Shown: positions 32,028-44,851 of the stretch, one piece after another
Position numbering within the stretch: position 1 is the stretch's first letter
How the letters are laid out: each line of letters starts with the position of its first letter
Source: Vibrio sp. CDRSL-10 TSBA
GTDB lineage: Bacteria > Pseudomonadota > Gammaproteobacteria > Enterobacterales > Vibrionaceae
Direction: 5' to 3'
Assembly (NCBI GenBank): GCA_039696685.1
Contig: CP155566.1
Span: 2,790,001 to 2,854,000, forward strand
DNA length: 64,000 nt
Program-made: the position numbers and the translations under genes
Notes under the pieces: model-generated
Seen by the model: only the letters and a program-made list of their open reading frames with translations
Database searches by the model: none
Told to the model about the DNA's origin: nothing

Positions 32028-33368
32028 TCAGCAGTTCACTTTCACCGCTTCGGCAATACGCAGTGCCGAGGCTTTCACCAGAGCGGCATCTTCACCTTCA
32101 ACCATGACCCGAATCAAGGGTTCTGTACCTGATTTACGCAGTAACACCCGGCCTTTATCACCCAGTTCTGCTTCCACCTGCTTGACCGAAGCCAGTACAG
32201 CTTCTGCTTCGAGCGGGTTCGTATCACCGCTAAAGCGCACGTTTTCCAGTACTTGCGGGTACAGCGTCATGCCCTGTGCCAGCTCATTCAGGCTCATGTC
32301 ACTGCCGACAACCGAAGCCAGAACCTGCAGTGCAGCAACAATAGCGTCACCTGTGGTCACTTTATCCAGCAAGATAATATGACCAGAGTTTTCAGCGCCA
32401 ATCAGCCAGCCTTTTTCGAGCAGTTTTTCCATCACGTAACGGTCACCGACCGCCGCACGCACAAATGGGATACCGAGCTGTTTGAGGCCGTTTTCCATCC
32501 CCAGGTTCGTCATCAGGGTCCCGACCACACCACCTTTTAGTTCGCCACGACGCAGTGCATCACGGGCAATGATATAAGCAATCTGGTCACCATCGACCTT
32601 GTTGCCCAGTTCATCCACCATGATCAGGCGATCACCGTCACCATCGAACGCAAGACCAAGATGAGCTTTTTCATCCAGCACGCGCTGCTGCAGCGCACGT
32701 ACATCGGTCGCACCTACCTGATCATTGATGTTAAGGCCATCGGGTTCAACCCCCATGGCGATTACGTCAGCACCCAGCTCACGGAATACGCTGGGTGCAA
32801 TGTGATAGGTTGCACCATGGGCGCAGTCGACGACAATTTTTAACCCTGCCAGGCTCAGTTTGGTCGGGAAAGTGCTTTTACAGAACTCGATATAACGGCC
32901 GGCAGCGTCAATCAAGCGTGATGCCTTACCCAGTTCGGCTGATTCCACACATTCAATCTGCTTGTCGAGCTCAGCTTCAATCGCCAGCTCAACTTCATCC
33001 GGCAGTTTGGTGCCTTGTGATGAGAAGAACTTGATACCGTTATCATCATACGGGTTATGTGAGGCAGAAATTACAATGCCGGCCTCAGCACGGAACGTCT
33101 GAGTCAGGTAAGCCACCGCCGGAGTTGGCATCGGACCAGTCAAAATCGCCTTTAAACCTGCCGCAGCAAGACCAGCCTCGAGAGCCGACTCCAGCATGTA
33201 ACCGGATATGCGGGTATCTTTGCCGATAATGACTTTTCTAGTGCCTTGCTGTGCTAATACACGGCCGGCGGCCCAGCCGAGTTTTAGCACAAAATCCGGG
33301 GTGATCGGGTATTGGCCAACCTTGCCACGTATGCCATCTGTACCAAAATAGCGTCTTGTATCAGACAT
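32028..33368 (-). CDS. glmM: Phosphoglucosamine mutase
   Basis: Converts glucosamine-6-phosphate to glucosamine-1-phosphate for peptidoglycan and lipopolysaccharide. 446 residues, intact. The phospho-serine loop is [15 protein letters not shown] near residue 102, the metal site is DGDGDRL near residue 241, and the phosphate-binding loop [12 protein letters not shown] is near the C-terminus. It follows folP by 23 bp in the usual ftsH-folP-glmM-secG order. Confidence 0.97.
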   Translation of the reverse strand: MSDTRRYFGTDGIRGKVGQYPITPDFVLKLGWAAGRVLAQQGTRKVIIGKDTRISGYMLESALEAGLAAAGLKAILTGPMPTPAVAYLTQTFRAEAGIVISASHNPYDDNGIKFFSSQGTKLPDEVELAIEAELDKQIECVESAELGKASRLIDAAGRYIEFCKSTFPTKLSLAGLKIVVDCAHGATYHIAPSVFRELGADVIAMGVEPDGLNINDQVGATDVRALQQRVLDEKAHLGLAFDGDGDRLIMVDELGNKVDGDQIAYIIARDALRRGELKGGVVGTLMTNLGMENGLKQLGIPFVRAAVGDRYVMEKLLEKGWLIGAENSGHIILLDKVTTGDAIVAALQVLASVVGSDMSLNELAQGMTLYPQVLENVRFSGDTNPLEAEAVLASVKQVEAELGDKGRVLLRKSGTEPLIRVMVEGEDAALVKASALRIAEAVKVNC

Positions 33369-33391
33369 GTTGAATCCTATATTTATAATGC

Positions 33392-34226
33392 TTAGCGGTT
33401 ACTATTCATTGCGTTGATAATGGTCATAGCTTCCAGCGTTTCATCCACGTCATGGACACGGATGATTTGTGCCCCCTTCAGAGCTGCAATCGAAGCACAG
33501 GTGACACTGCCAACCACACACTGGGCAGGCTTTTTATCAAGCAATTTAAAAATCATAGATTTGCGTGACATTCCCGCCAGGATAGGCAGGCCGAAACGGT
33601 GGAACTGTTCCAAATTCGCCAGCAGATGATAATTGTGTTCAACCGATTTGCCAAAGCCAAATCCGGGGTCGAGGATGATGTTGTCGCGCTGAATACCGGC
33701 GGCTTCACATGCTGCCATACGTTCTACCAGGAAACTGCTCAACTTCCTGCATCAGATCATCGTATTGCGGATCCTGCTGCATGGTCTTAGGTTGACCTTT
33801 CATGTGCATGATACAAACCGGGACATTTGCCTCAGCCGCGACTTGTAAAGCGCCCGGCTCAGTCAGTGAACGGATATCGTTGATCAAATCAGCGCCAGCC
33901 GCGACCGATTGGCGCATTACTTCGGCTTTACTGGTATCGACTGAAATCCACACTTGCGGGAATTTAGCCCGGATTGCCGCGACGATAGGAATAACACGTT
34001 GCAGTTCATCTTCCAGGGTTACTTCCGGTGCTCCCGGACGAGTGGACTCACCACCAATATCGATAATACTGACCCCCGCCGCAATCATTTTCTCAGCGCG
34101 TTCCATCGCCGTCTCCAGCGTGGTATAGCTGCCCCCGTCGGAAAAAGAGTCCGGCGTGGTATTGAGAATGCCCATCACATGCGGGCGGTCAAGTTCCAGT
34201 TGTTTGGTTGCGGTTTGTATTTTCAT
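33392..34226 (-). CDS. folP: Dihydropteroate synthase
   Basis: Joins p-aminobenzoate to the pterin diphosphate in folate synthesis; target of sulfonamides. Restored length is 277 residues. Motifs [14 protein letters not shown] near residue 19, [12 protein letters not shown] near 57 and [13 protein letters not shown] are present. The frame breaks at 33731-33735 (GAAAC); removing one A gives [14 protein letters not shown]. Confidence 0.95.
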
Positions 34227-34393
34227 AAATCACTATCAACTAATCTTACATCAAACACAAAATCAGACGCTGCACCAAGCGCTGTCTATACCGCCAGGGT
34301 AAGCACACGGCATCTGCAGCCAAAAGCCGCTGCGACACGAAAGGCGCTGGATGACAAGCTTTGTAGCATAAAAAACGTCGATTTAGGAAACAG

Positions 34394-34418
34394 AAAACCC
34401 CGAGCAAGTCGGGGTTTT
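34394..34418 (-). terminator. Intrinsic terminator after ftsH
   Basis: AAAACCCCG with CGGGGTTTT, seven-base loop, A/T-rich flanks, 15 bp past the ftsH stop. folP therefore probably has its own promoter in 34227-34393 or is reached by read-through. Confidence 0.75.
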
Positions 34419-34433
34419 GTTTTAATAGAGGAG

Positions 34434-36378
34434 TTATTCTGCGTCTTTCTTATCTGCAGACTGATCTGAGCCTTGCTCTTCTGTGCCTGGCTGAGACTCT
34501 TCTGCGACAGGTTCGACTTTCGCCGGCGCTTCTTCTTGCGCAGGCTGACTACGGTCACCCCAACCAGCTGGTTCACGAATATCACTCTTACGTGCCATCA
34601 GATCATCAATCTGGCCTGCATCGATAGTTTCATATTTCATCAGTGCATCTTTCATTGCATGCATGATGTCCATATTTTCAACCAGAATTTTACGCGCGCG
34701 TTCGTAGTTACGATCGATCAGCTTACGCACTTCATCATCGATAAGTTTGGCGGTGTCATCAGACATATGCTTGGTCTGCGTAACACTACGGCCCAGGAAA
34801 CACTTCACCTTCGTCTTCTGCATACAGCATAGGACCCAGTTTTTCCGAGAAGCCCCACTGAGTCACCATCTTACGGGCGATGTCGGTGGCGCGCTCGATA
34901 TCGTTCGATGCACCGGTCGATACTTTATCGACACCGTAAATCAACTCTTCAGCCAGACGACCACCGTACAGACTGGAGATCATCGATTCAAGGTGTTGCT
35001 TCGACATACTGATGCGATCTTGTTCCGGCAGGTACATGGTTACACCCAATGCACGGCCACGCGGAATAATCGACACTTTGTAAACCGGATCGTGCTCAGG
35101 CACCATACGACCAACAATTGCGTGACCCGCTTCGTGATACGCAGTGGATTCCTTGATCTCTTCTGACATCACCATGGAGCGGCGCTCGGCACCCATCATG
35201 ATTTTGTCTTTCGCCAGTTCAAACTCAACCATAGACACATTGCGTTTGTTACCACGGGCAGCAAACAGTGCAGCCTCGTTGACCAGGTTAGCCAGATCTG
35301 CACCTGAGAAACCCGGAGTACCGCGTGCAATCAGGGATGGCTCAACATCACCGGCCAGAGGAACTTTACGCATGTGTACTTTAAGAATTTGTTCACGGCC
35401 ACGCACATCCGGCAGACCAACCACAACCTGGCGGTCAAAACGACCAGGACGCAACAGCGCAGGGTCGAGTACGTCCGGACGGTTGGTTGCGGCGATAACG
35501 ATGATACCTTCGTTACCTTCAAAACCATCCATTTCCACCAGCATCTGGTTCAGAGTTTGCTCACGTTCATCGTGCCCCCCCCCCACACCAGCACCACGTT
35601 GGCGACCGACAGCATCGATTTCATCAATAAAGATGATACAAGGCGCCGCTTTTTTGGCTTGTTCGAACATGTCACGGACACGGGATGCACCCACACCAAC
35701 GAACATTTCCACAAAATCAGAGCCGGAAATGGTAAAGAACGGTACTTTCGCTTCACCGGCAATCGCTTTAGCCAGCAAGGTTTTACCGGTACCCGGAGGA
35801 CCAACCATCAGTACGCCGGTCGGGATTTTACCACCCAGCTTCTGGAAGCGGCTCGGATCACGCAGGTAATCCACCAGCTCTTTAACATCTTCTTTCGCTT
35901 CATCACAGCCAGCGACATCACCGAAAGTGGTTTTGATCTGCTCTTCGCTCATCATGCGGGCTTTGCTTTTACCAAAGGACATTGCGCCTTTGCCGCCGCC
36001 GCCCTGCATCTGACGCATGAAGAAAATCCACACACCGATCAGCAGAATCATTGGGAACCAGGAGATAAAGATGGTGCCAAGCAGGCTTTGCTCTTCCGGA
36101 GGCGTACCCTGAACTTTTACGTTCTGGTTAATCAGGTCATCAAGCAGCTTCTGGTCATACACTGGCATGTAAGTGACATAACGCGTACTACCACCACGAC
36201 GGGTAAAGGTAATTTCGCTGTCCTTAAACTGAGCTTCCTGAATCTGGCCTTGGCCAACTTCCTGTACAAATGTGGTGTAATCGACTGATCTGCCGTTACT
36301 GTCGCCCGGGCCAAAGCTCTGGAAAACAGACATTAATACGACAGCAATCACAAGCCACAGAATTAAATTTTTTGCCAT
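34434..36378 (-). CDS. ftsH: ATP-dependent zinc metalloprotease FtsH
   Basis: Membrane AAA+ protease that degrades sigma-32, LpxC and damaged membrane proteins. About 647 residues from the ATG at 36378 ([10 protein letters not shown]); a TTG three codons earlier is the alternative. Two transmembrane helices flank a periplasmic domain. Walker A is GPPGTGKT, Walker B is [11 protein letters not shown], and the zinc site is HEAGH. The frame breaks at 34797-34801 (GAAAC); removing one base gives [18 protein letters not shown], identical in form to E. coli. The Glu/Gln-rich C-terminus differs from E. coli. Confidence 0.97.
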
Positions 36379-36486
36379 ATCACTCAAGGTGTAAGCCTCG
36401 CGATAACTAGTTGTAATTAAAGGTAGGGTACTACAGTTTTCTGGCTGTAGCCATAGTGTTAACTTTCGCCAGCTTGGGTTAAATCG

Positions 36487-37116
36487 TTAACCTTTGTAAC
36501 CGGTAGCGACGATATACACTTCGCGGGAACGTGCCCTTGAAGAATCAGGTTTTCTGATTTTGACCGCTTTGAACAGGCTGCGTACATCTTTGACATACTG
36601 GTCAAAACCTTCGCCCTGAAATACTTTGACCACAAAACTACCATTAGGTGCAAGAACTTGTCGACACATATCTAATGCTAATTCGACCAGATACATAGCT
36701 CGTGGCTGGTCAACGGACTGGTTTCCGGCCATGTTAGGCGCCATATCAGACATTACTACGTCAACCATGTCCGGTTGGATCCGCTCCAGTAGTGCATCCA
36801 GTACCGACTCTTCCCGGAAGTCGCCCTGCAAAAAGGCCACACCGGCAATCGAGTCCATCGGCAGAATGTCACAGGCGATCACCTGCCCTTCCTCACCAAC
36901 GATACCAGCTGCATACTGTGACCAGCCTCCCGGAGCCGCCCCCAGGTCAACCACGGTCATCCCAGACTGTAACAGTTTGTCTTTATTCTGAATCTCTTCA
37001 ATTTTGAAGATAGCACGAGAACGGTAACCTTTCTTCTTAGCTTCGTTAACGTATTTATCGTCAAAATGTTCTTTCAACCAGCGGCCGGAGCTCGCCGAAT
37101 GCTTCTGTTTACTCAT
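36487..37116 (-). CDS. rlmE: 23S rRNA U2552 2'-O-ribose methyltransferase
   Basis: Heat-shock methyltransferase (RrmJ/FtsJ) acting on the 50S subunit. The ATG at 37116 gives 209 residues ([18 protein letters not shown]), the E. coli length. The SAM motif is [15 protein letters not shown] near residue 55; the catalytic K-D-K-E residues are spread through the domain ([19 protein letters not shown]). Frame intact. It is adjacent to ftsH on the same strand and divergent from yhbY, as in E. coli. Confidence 0.96.
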   Translation of the reverse strand: MSKQKHSASSGRWLKEHFDDKYVNEAKKKGYRSRAIFKIEEIQNKDKLLQSGMTVVDLGAAPGGWSQYAAGIVGEEGQVIACDILPMDSIAGVAFLQGDFREESVLDALLERIQPDMVDVVMSDMAPNMAGNQSVDQPRAMYLVELALDMCRQVLAPNGSFVVKVFQGEGFDQYVKDVRSLFKAVKIRKPDSSRARSREVYIVATGYKG

Positions 37117-37235
37117 TCGATTCCTAACTAAGCAGCCTCTATCTGAGAAAGTATGGTAGAAAATATAGTCTTCCATGATAGATGGCGTTAAAATGTCGTT
37201 TTTCAACCCTAATATTAAAGAAAATTGGGCGCGTA

Positions 37236-37533
37236 ATGAACCTAAGCAACAAACAAAAACAGCATCTCAAAGCCTTAGCACACAACCTTAAGCCGGTTGT
37301 GCTGATGGGTGGTAACGGACTGACTGAAGCTGTTTTGGCGGAAATCGAAATTGCGCTTGATCACCACGAAACTGATCAAAGTGAAAGTGGTATCGGAAGA
37401 TCGCGAGACAAAACATCTGATTGTGGATGCCATTGTTCGTGAAACCGGAGCAGAAAAAGTACAGGTTATTGGTAAAGTACTGGTTCTTTTCCGTCCTTCT
37501 GAGCAACGTAAAATCGAACTACCACGTAAGTAA
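37236..37533 (+). CDS. yhbY: Ribosome assembly RNA-binding protein YhbY
   Basis: CRM-domain protein of 98 restored residues that associates with pre-50S particles. It begins [20 protein letters not shown], with [18 protein letters not shown] after it. The frame breaks at 37368-37372 (GAAAC); removing one A gives [19 protein letters not shown], the family signature. Confidence 0.93.
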
Positions 37534-37552
37534 TTTCGTTACTTAAGATTAC

Positions 37553-37579
37553 AAAAAGGTCGCATGATGCGACCTTTTT
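37553..37579. terminator. Bidirectional terminator between yhbY and greA
   Basis: AAAAAGGTCGCAT with ATGCGACCTTTTT, perfect stem with runs of A and T on both sides. Confidence 0.88.
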
Positions 37580-37607
37580 GCTTTTTAAACTCAGTAATTT
37601 GAACCGG

Positions 37608-38081
37608 TTACACGTAATCTACGCGATCGATTTCAAATACTTTCTCGCCACCCGGGGTCACGATGGTGACTTCATCACCTTCCATCTTACCGATCAGACC
37701 ACGCGCAATCGGAGAGCTCACCGAGATACGGCCGGCTTTAATATCCGCTTCGTCTTCACCGACGATCTGGTAGGTTTTCTCTGCATCAGTATCGACATCA
37801 ATCAGAGTCACGGTCGAACCAAAAATGATTTTACCGCTGTTATCCATTTTAGTGACATCAATCACCTGAGCAACAGACAACTTAAACTCAATATCACGAA
37901 TCTGCGCTTCACAGATGCCCTGCTCTTCGCGAGCGGCGTGGTATTCAGCATTCTCTTTCAGATCGCCCAGTTCACGAGCTTCTGCAATTGCTTCAGAAAT
38001 TTTCGGACGCAGTTTCAGCAATCTATCCAGTTCATCACGCAGCAACTGAGCGCCACGTACAGTCATTGGAACTTTTTCCAT
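37608..38081 (-). CDS. greA: Transcription elongation factor GreA
   Basis: 157 residues, intact. The N-terminal coiled coil ([22 protein letters not shown]) inserts into the RNA polymerase secondary channel, and its tip acidic pair promotes cleavage of backtracked RNA. The C-terminal domain includes [18 protein letters not shown]. Confidence 0.96.
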   Translation of the reverse strand: MEKVPMTVRGAQLLRDELDRLLKLRPKISEAIAEARELGDLKENAEYHAAREEQGICEAQIRDIEFKLSVAQVIDVTKMDNSGKIIFGSTVTLIDVDTDAEKTYQIVGEDEADIKAGRISVSSPIARGLIGKMEGDEVTIVTPGGEKVFEIDRVDYV

Positions 38082-38748
38082 TTTATACCTCTATGCCATA
38101 GATATGCCCAAAGTCATCGTTGTCACTGCCAGACAGCCTTTAGCTCCAATCCGTGCATAGCTGTGCCCTGATTAAAGATAATATGATTCAATCAAAAGGC
38201 CTGTCCTGTAACTTCAAATAAGAAGGGCATTCTTTGGACAATACAAAACTACCCAACCCGTATCACTGGATTAGGTAGTACTCGATGAATTCGTTACGTT
38301 TAGTGTAAACAAACATGCGGGCGAAATCATCCAAATTCAAGTGCCGGTTAGAGAAATTGCGATTAGGCACCAAACCTATTACATGACGTGATCCCCTGCA
38401 CACTTCTCCGGTTTAGAAAATCGCCTAAAACAGCTAAAAACTTATAAAGACGTCCATCTTACCATGATTTGTAATTAAGTATAAAAATAGGCAAAAATTA
38501 TTTAAAATCATTAGCTTGATTTTTTACCAATTTAAATAAAACACTGTTCATAAGTGGGATTTATATCATTTTACTAACTCATTAAGGAACTTTGAGGGTA
38601 CAACTAGCATCACGATTTCTAACGTATTGAATTACCCGGACAACGCTCAGATTCGGAATCAGTAATGCTAGGAATTAAGCGCACACGGGCAGCATCGTGA
38701 TGCGACAACTAATAATGATTTATGGACAGTAAATTAGGACTTAATAAA
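38082..38748. promoter_or_regulatory. Long ompU upstream region
   Basis: 667 bp without a credible gene. The part around 38450-38580 is very AT-rich, as expected for a ToxR/H-NS controlled porin promoter, but I could not fix a ToxR repeat or a -35/-10 pair. Between 38604 and 38703 three short arms can pair in two exclusive ways (separate entry). The ribosome binding site of ompU is AGGA near 38736. Confidence 0.5.
38604..38703 (+). repeat. Overlapping, mutually exclusive inverted repeats upstream of ompU
   Basis: Arm A, CTAGCATCACGAT (38604-38616), can pair through its first half with ATGCTAG (38665-38671) or through its second half with ATCGTGATGC (38694-38703). The two pairings share GCAT and exclude one another. 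If transcribed, this is a leader 46 bases from the ompU start that could switch structure. Confidence 0.5.
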
Positions 38749-39760
38749 ATGAAAAAGACTCTGATTGCACTTGCAGTGTCAACTGTAGCTATCGCTTCAG
38801 GCGCTCAAGCAGCTGAACTTTACAACCAGGATGGTACTTCTCTGGAAATCGGTGGCCGCGTTGAAGGTCGTCTTTCTATGCAAGACGGCAAAAGCGACGA
38901 TGTGTCACGCGTACGTGTACACATCGCGGGTAAAACTGCTATTAACGACAGTCTGTACGGCCTGGGTTTCTACGAAGCAGAGCTGAAAACTAACGACAAC
39001 GGTGGCGACTTCGATACAGAAAGCGACGGTACTGATATCGCAACTCGTCTGGCTTACGCGGGTCTGGGTGGTAACTTCGGTTTGGTTTCTTACGGTAAAA
39101 CCGAAGGTTCACTGGGTGTAATCACTGACTTTACCGATATCTTCTCAGGTATCGCAGGTAACACAGCAGCAGACAAACTAAAAGTTGCTGACCGCACTGA
39201 CAACATGCTGGCATACAAAGGTCAGTTTGACGATCTAGCGCTGCGTGGTTCTTACCGTTTTGCTGACCGTTTCAGAAGACACTGACGGTTCGTACGGTGA
39301 CAACGATGCTGACGGTTACTCACTGTCTGCTATCTATGCATTCGGTGATTCAGGTTTCACTGCTGGTGCTGGTTACGCAGAGCAAGACCGCGCTGACGAA
39401 TACATGCTGGCAGCCTCTTACACCATCGCTGATTTCTACTTCGCAGGTGTATACACTGACGGTAACAAACAAGACGAAACTCGCCAGAAGTACGACTACA
39501 CTGGCTACGAGCTAGCAGCAGCTTACACTCTGGGTCAGACTGTGTTCACTGCAGCGTACAACAACGCAGAAACTGAAGACGAAACTTCTGTTGATAACCT
39601 GGCGTTTGAAACTGCGTACTTCTTCAAGCCAAACTTCCGCGCTTGGGTTTCTTACAACTTCAACCTGATCGACGAAGGCGACACGACTGCTCCTGGCACA
39701 ACTGCGTCAAAAGCTGATTCTGAAGACGAAGTTGGCCTGGGTCTGCGTTACGACTTCTAA
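38749..39760 (+). CDS. ompU: OmpU-like general porin
   Basis: Trimeric outer-membrane porin; in V. cholerae it is ToxR-activated and gives bile resistance. Restored length is 336 residues from the ATG at 38749 (signal peptide MKKTLIALAVSTVAIASGAQA, mature AELYNQDGTS). Gram-negative porin strands end in the C-terminal Phe (GLGLRYDF). The frame breaks at 39269-39273 (GTTTC); removing one T gives FADRSEDTDGSYGDN in a variable loop, so here the repair rests on frame and pattern rather than on conservation. Mature protein is acidic, as usual for this family. Confidence 0.9.
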
Positions 39761-39787
39761 TTTTGACACTAACCGGTCAATCTACCA

Positions 39788-39816
39788 ACGCCTGCTGACT
39801 AGCAGGCGTTTTTTTA
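39788..39816 (+). terminator. Intrinsic terminator of ompU
   Basis: ACGCCTGCT with AGCAGGCGT and a four-base loop, then seven T residues, 28 bp past the stop. Confidence 0.9.
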
Positions 39817-39859
39817 TCTCGCTATACTCATGGCATCACTTGCTCAGCCATCAAGTACC

Positions 39860-41303
39860 ATGCATTTTTCTCATTGCACCAGACGGTTAGTCAGCCTACT
39901 GTGTGCCTCTCTGCTGATTCCGGCCGTAATGGCCACTCCGGCAGCCACAGACCTGCTGCCTTCGGGTGCCCGGACCGGATTACTGATCCAACCTTTATCA
40001 GCGGCGCAGCCGCGTTTGCTCCGGCAGACCGGCGACTATTTCCCGCCCGCCAGCACTCTGAAAGTGGTCACCGCGCTGGCGGCGACACTTGAGCTGGGAC
40101 CCGATTTCCGTTTTGAGACTGAGCTGCGCAGCAGTCGCTCGGGTACAACGCTGATCTTCACCGGCGATCCGACTCTGAGCAGTGAAGACCTAACTCAACT
40201 GCTAACCAAGTTACGTGATAAACAGGGTAAAGATATCCATGGCGATCTGTGGCTGGATAACCGCGCTTTTAACGGTTACGAGCGCGCAGTGGGCTGGCCC
40301 TGGGACATTACCGGGGTCTGCTACAGCGCGCCGGCCAGTGCCATGAACCTGGATGGAAACTGCATTCAGGCTTCTATCTACACTCAGACAGATGGTGCAA
40401 CCCGGGTGTTTGTGCCCAAACACTATCCGGTACAGGTCACGACCGAAGCACGTGCCGTCAGCAAGGTGCAGCAAAAAAGTGAGCATTGCGATCTGGAACT
40501 GAATGCCGGGATGGATAACGCCTACCATCTGTCCGGCTGTCTGGCGCAGCGTAAGCAGCCTATGCCGCTCAAGTTTGCCGTGCAGAACACGGAGCTCTAC
40601 CTCAAACGCCGTGTTTACGCGCTGCTCAATCAGCTCGGCATTACTCTGCATGGTGAAATTCGTATCGGTACTTTGCCACAAGATGACCCGAGCCAGCAGG
40701 TGGCCATCCATCGCTCGGCACCACTGTCTGAACTGCTGGACAAGATGCTGAAAAAATCGGATAACCTGATTGCCGATACCGTGACCAAAACGCTCGGACG
40801 ACGTTTTTTCCTTCAGCCCGGCAGTTTCAGTAACGGTACTGAGGCGATCAAGCAGATTATCTTCAGCCGCACCGGTATTTCTCTACAGGATGCCCAGCTC
40901 GTTGACGGCTCGGGATTGTCACGTAACAACCGCATCCGGCTCGACACCATGCGTCAGATCCTGCACTACCTGTGGCAGAATGACGCCAAACTGGGCGTGC
41001 TGGCCATGCTGCCGGTTGCCGGAGAAAGCGGCACACTCAAATACCGCCGGAGTATGCGCAGCGACGACATTCGCGGCCACATTCGTGCCAAAAGCGGTTC
41101 ACTGTACGGAACCTATAATATGATGGGCTTCGCGCTGGATGACAACGGTCAGCCTGATACGCTGTTTATTCAGTACGTAACTGATTACTTTCCGGAAGAA
41201 ACGTGACAGTGACAGCGCTGAAGAGGCGCCGATCACCCGTTTTGAAAATGAGTTTTACCGCGAGCTAATCAAGCGCGAGCAAAAGACCTCCAATGCTCAG
41301 TAA
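39860..41303 (+). CDS. dacB: D-alanyl-D-alanine carboxypeptidase/endopeptidase (PBP4)
   Basis: Periplasmic class C penicillin-binding protein that trims and cleaves peptidoglycan peptides. I start at the ATG at 39860, which opens a signal peptide (MHFSHCTRRLVSLLCASLL, cleavage near VMA-TPA); an ATG at 39830 is the alternative. SxxK is STLK near residue 63, SxN is SDN, and KSG is in HIRAKSGSLYG. The frame breaks at 41198-41202 (GAAAC); removing one A extends it through FPEERDSDSAEEAP to the TAA at 41301-41303. About 480 residues. Confidence 0.92.
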
Positions 41304-41488
41304 CATTCAGCAACCCGAACATATGCAGTGACTACAAAACATGCAGTAATCCGACCATGAGCAGACAAAAATCGCTGCCGATATGCACTTCGGACTCGAC
41401 AACACGCTGACCGGCTCCGATACTGATTAGAGTGAAAACCCCAATCAGGACCAAACAACCCGCATCATGCAGGTTCGCAGGAGGGATT

Positions 41489-41923
41489 ATGCATCAGCCG
41501 CGCCCCATGAGTCGCATTAAACGCAAAGGCTATCATTGCGTCGGCATGACCTGTGTCATTCTCGGTCTGATTGGAGCAACAGTGCCGCTGTTGCCGACAG
41601 TACCTTTCCTGCTCTTGGCGCTGTACTGTTTTGGTGTGTCGTCACCCAAATTCCAGCGCTGGCTATTACAGCACCAACGACTGGGGCCGCTGGCAACACG
41701 TCTCTACTATGGCCGCGGCTTTACCCGCACCGAGAAAGCGCAGTCTCTGCTGTTAATCTGGCTTTCAATGGGTTCGGTATGGTACTTCATGGCTCAGGGC
41801 ACTCACTGGCAATATGCCATCATCGGTCTGCTGGTGTTTGAAACCTGGTTTATTCTGCGTCTAAAAACCTACCAGCCGGGGCCAGACTCAGCCTCCGCCG
41901 CAGAACCAGACAATCAGGTCTGA
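41489..41923 (+). CDS. DUF454 (YbaN) family inner-membrane protein
   Basis: 144 residues from the ATG at 41489, which has GGAGGG just upstream; a longer reading from 41432 lacks a ribosome binding site. The DUF454 signature is GLIGATVPLLPTVPFLLLALYCF, followed by SSPKFQRWLLQHQRLGP. Three or four hydrophobic segments are present. Function unknown; some relatives are linked to heme metabolism. Frame intact. Confidence 0.85.
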   Translation: MHQPRPMSRIKRKGYHCVGMTCVILGLIGATVPLLPTVPFLLLALYCFGVSSPKFQRWLLQHQRLGPLATRLYYGRGFTRTEKAQSLLLIWLSMGSVWYFMAQGTHWQYAIIGLLVFETWFILRLKTYQPGPDSASAAEPDNQV

Positions 41924-41992
41924 GAAAGTCCAGCCAATTATCCCCTTTAAATCGCATAAAAGTGCTGCGCGCATAACCGGCACACATAAAAA

Positions 41993-42011
41993 AAGCGCCT
42001 GAGCGGCGCTT
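41993..42011 (-). terminator. Intrinsic terminator of tyrS
   Basis: AAGCGCC with GGCGCTT (one bulge), T run on the minus strand, about 140 bp past the tyrS stop. A near-tandem GGTTTGCTTT(G/T)GTGCT pair lies beside it. Confidence 0.65.
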
Positions 42012-42150
42012 CTTGCTTTTGTATTGCTGGTTTGCTTTGGTGCTACAGGTTTGCTTTTGTGCTGCTGATGCCTTTATGCTTCACACCTTGCGAAGCAGAA
42101 AAGAAGCAGCAAAGGTTACCAGTCTCTCAGCTAACCGATGATATAAGCGG

Positions 42151-43345
<1,195 letters not shown>

Positions 43346-43469
43346 TCACTCCCACAGATTTGGCAAAAATTTAATAGTTCGACATATTACTTGAATAGCG
43401 ATGCATTTTGAAACCAGTTAGACTAACGAACTAGCGTTTTTGTTAATTAATCATTGAACGAACCCGAGT

Positions 43470-44769
43470 ATGCTTGCTATTTTTGCTCGACTTCCATGGA
43501 TGCACCGGGCGCTCATCGCCCTGTTCAGTGCCTTGATCGTCACTGCACTGTTTTTTTTGCCGAATCCGGAAGATCTGAGAGACGATTCTGAACGGCTGCA
43601 AGTTGGCCGCCATTACCCTTTGGCGATCGACAGCGAAGCCTTGTCGCCTGGCGCGACTATTCTGCCGACCGCTTTACTGCGTTGGGAAACCCATGTGGTC
43701 AATCCGGGCGAAAGCGCCGCCGTGCTGTTTCAGCGCCTGGGGCTCTCTTCACGCCAGCTGTATGCCCTGACTTCCAGCAACGATGAGATCAACAGCCAAT
43801 TGTCTCGCCTGCGCCCGGGCGACCGTTTGCAGTTTGGCTTTGATGAAAATAATGAACTGGTTCAGCTCAAGCGGCGCATCAGTGCTGAAGAAACTTTCGT
43901 GGTCACCAAAACGGAATCCGGTACTGATTACACCTCGAGTTTTGATAAAAAAGAGATTGTTTATCAGTACAACTATTCTCAGGCTGAAATCAGCTCCAAC
44001 TTCTGGAATGCGGCAGTCGGAGCGGGTCTGACCGCAAACCAGATCATGGAACTGGCCGGAATATTTGGCTGGGACATCGACTTTGCCCTCGATATCCGTG
44101 CCGGCGATACCTTTAAGCTGCTGTTTCAGGAAAAAGTGGTCGAAGGCGAAGTGATTGGACGGGGCAATATTATTGCCGCTATGTTCACCAACCAGGGCAC
44201 CACTTTCACCGCCATTCTCGATGACAATACCGGCAACTACTACGATGAGACCGGACGGGCGATGAAGAAAGCCTTCCTGCGCTCACCGCTTGATTTTCGC
44301 CGCGTCTCTTCCAACTTCAACCCGCGTCGCCTGCATCCGGTGACCGGTCAGGTTTCGTCCGCACCGCGGCACCGACTATGCCGCTCCGGTCGGCACACCG
44401 ATTTGGGCCGCCGGTGACGGCATTGTTGAGAAGTCGAGCTACAACCAGTTCAACGGGAACTATGTCTTTATCCGTCACAGCAACACCTATATCACCAAGT
44501 ATCTGCACCTGACGCGACGTACCGTCAAAACCGGTCAGCGGGTCAAACAGGGCCAGGTTATCGGTACTCTGGGTGGCACCGGCCGGGTTACCGGTCCTCA
44601 CTTACACTATGAGTTCCTGGTCAATGGCGTGCATAAGAACCCGCGTACCGTGGATTTGCCACAGTCAAAATCGCTGAATGGTAAAGCCAAAGAGACCTTT
44701 ATCGCTAACGCCAAAATTCGCCTCAAGAACTTAAACCGCTACAGTGAATTACTGTACGCCAAAAACTAA
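43470..44769 (+). CDS. shyB: M23 family murein DD-endopeptidase (ShyB-like)
   Basis: Cleaves peptidoglycan cross-links to allow growth. Restored length is 432 residues: N-terminal membrane anchor (ALIALFSALIVTALFFLP), OapA/LysM-like region (HVVNPGESAAVLFQRLGL), and the M23 catalytic domain with the zinc ligands in HRGTDYAAPVGTP and HLHYEF. The frame breaks at 44352-44356 (GTTTC); removing one T gives PVTGQVRPHRGTDYAAP. The location beside tyrS matches V. cholerae shyB (VC0630), which is Zur-controlled there; I could not see a Zur box in 43340-43469. Confidence 0.87.
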
Positions 44770-44815
44770 CCGCGCAGTACGCTCATTCGGGGCAAAGCAG
44801 CGTTGAAGTGCAAAT

Positions 44816-44851
44816 AAAAAATCAGCCGTGGCATTGCCAGGCTGATTTTTT
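44816..44851 (+). terminator. Intrinsic terminator of shyB
   Basis: AAAAAATCAGCC with GGCTGATTTTTT, and an inner TGGC/GCCA stem; 46 bp past the stop. Confidence 0.88.
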
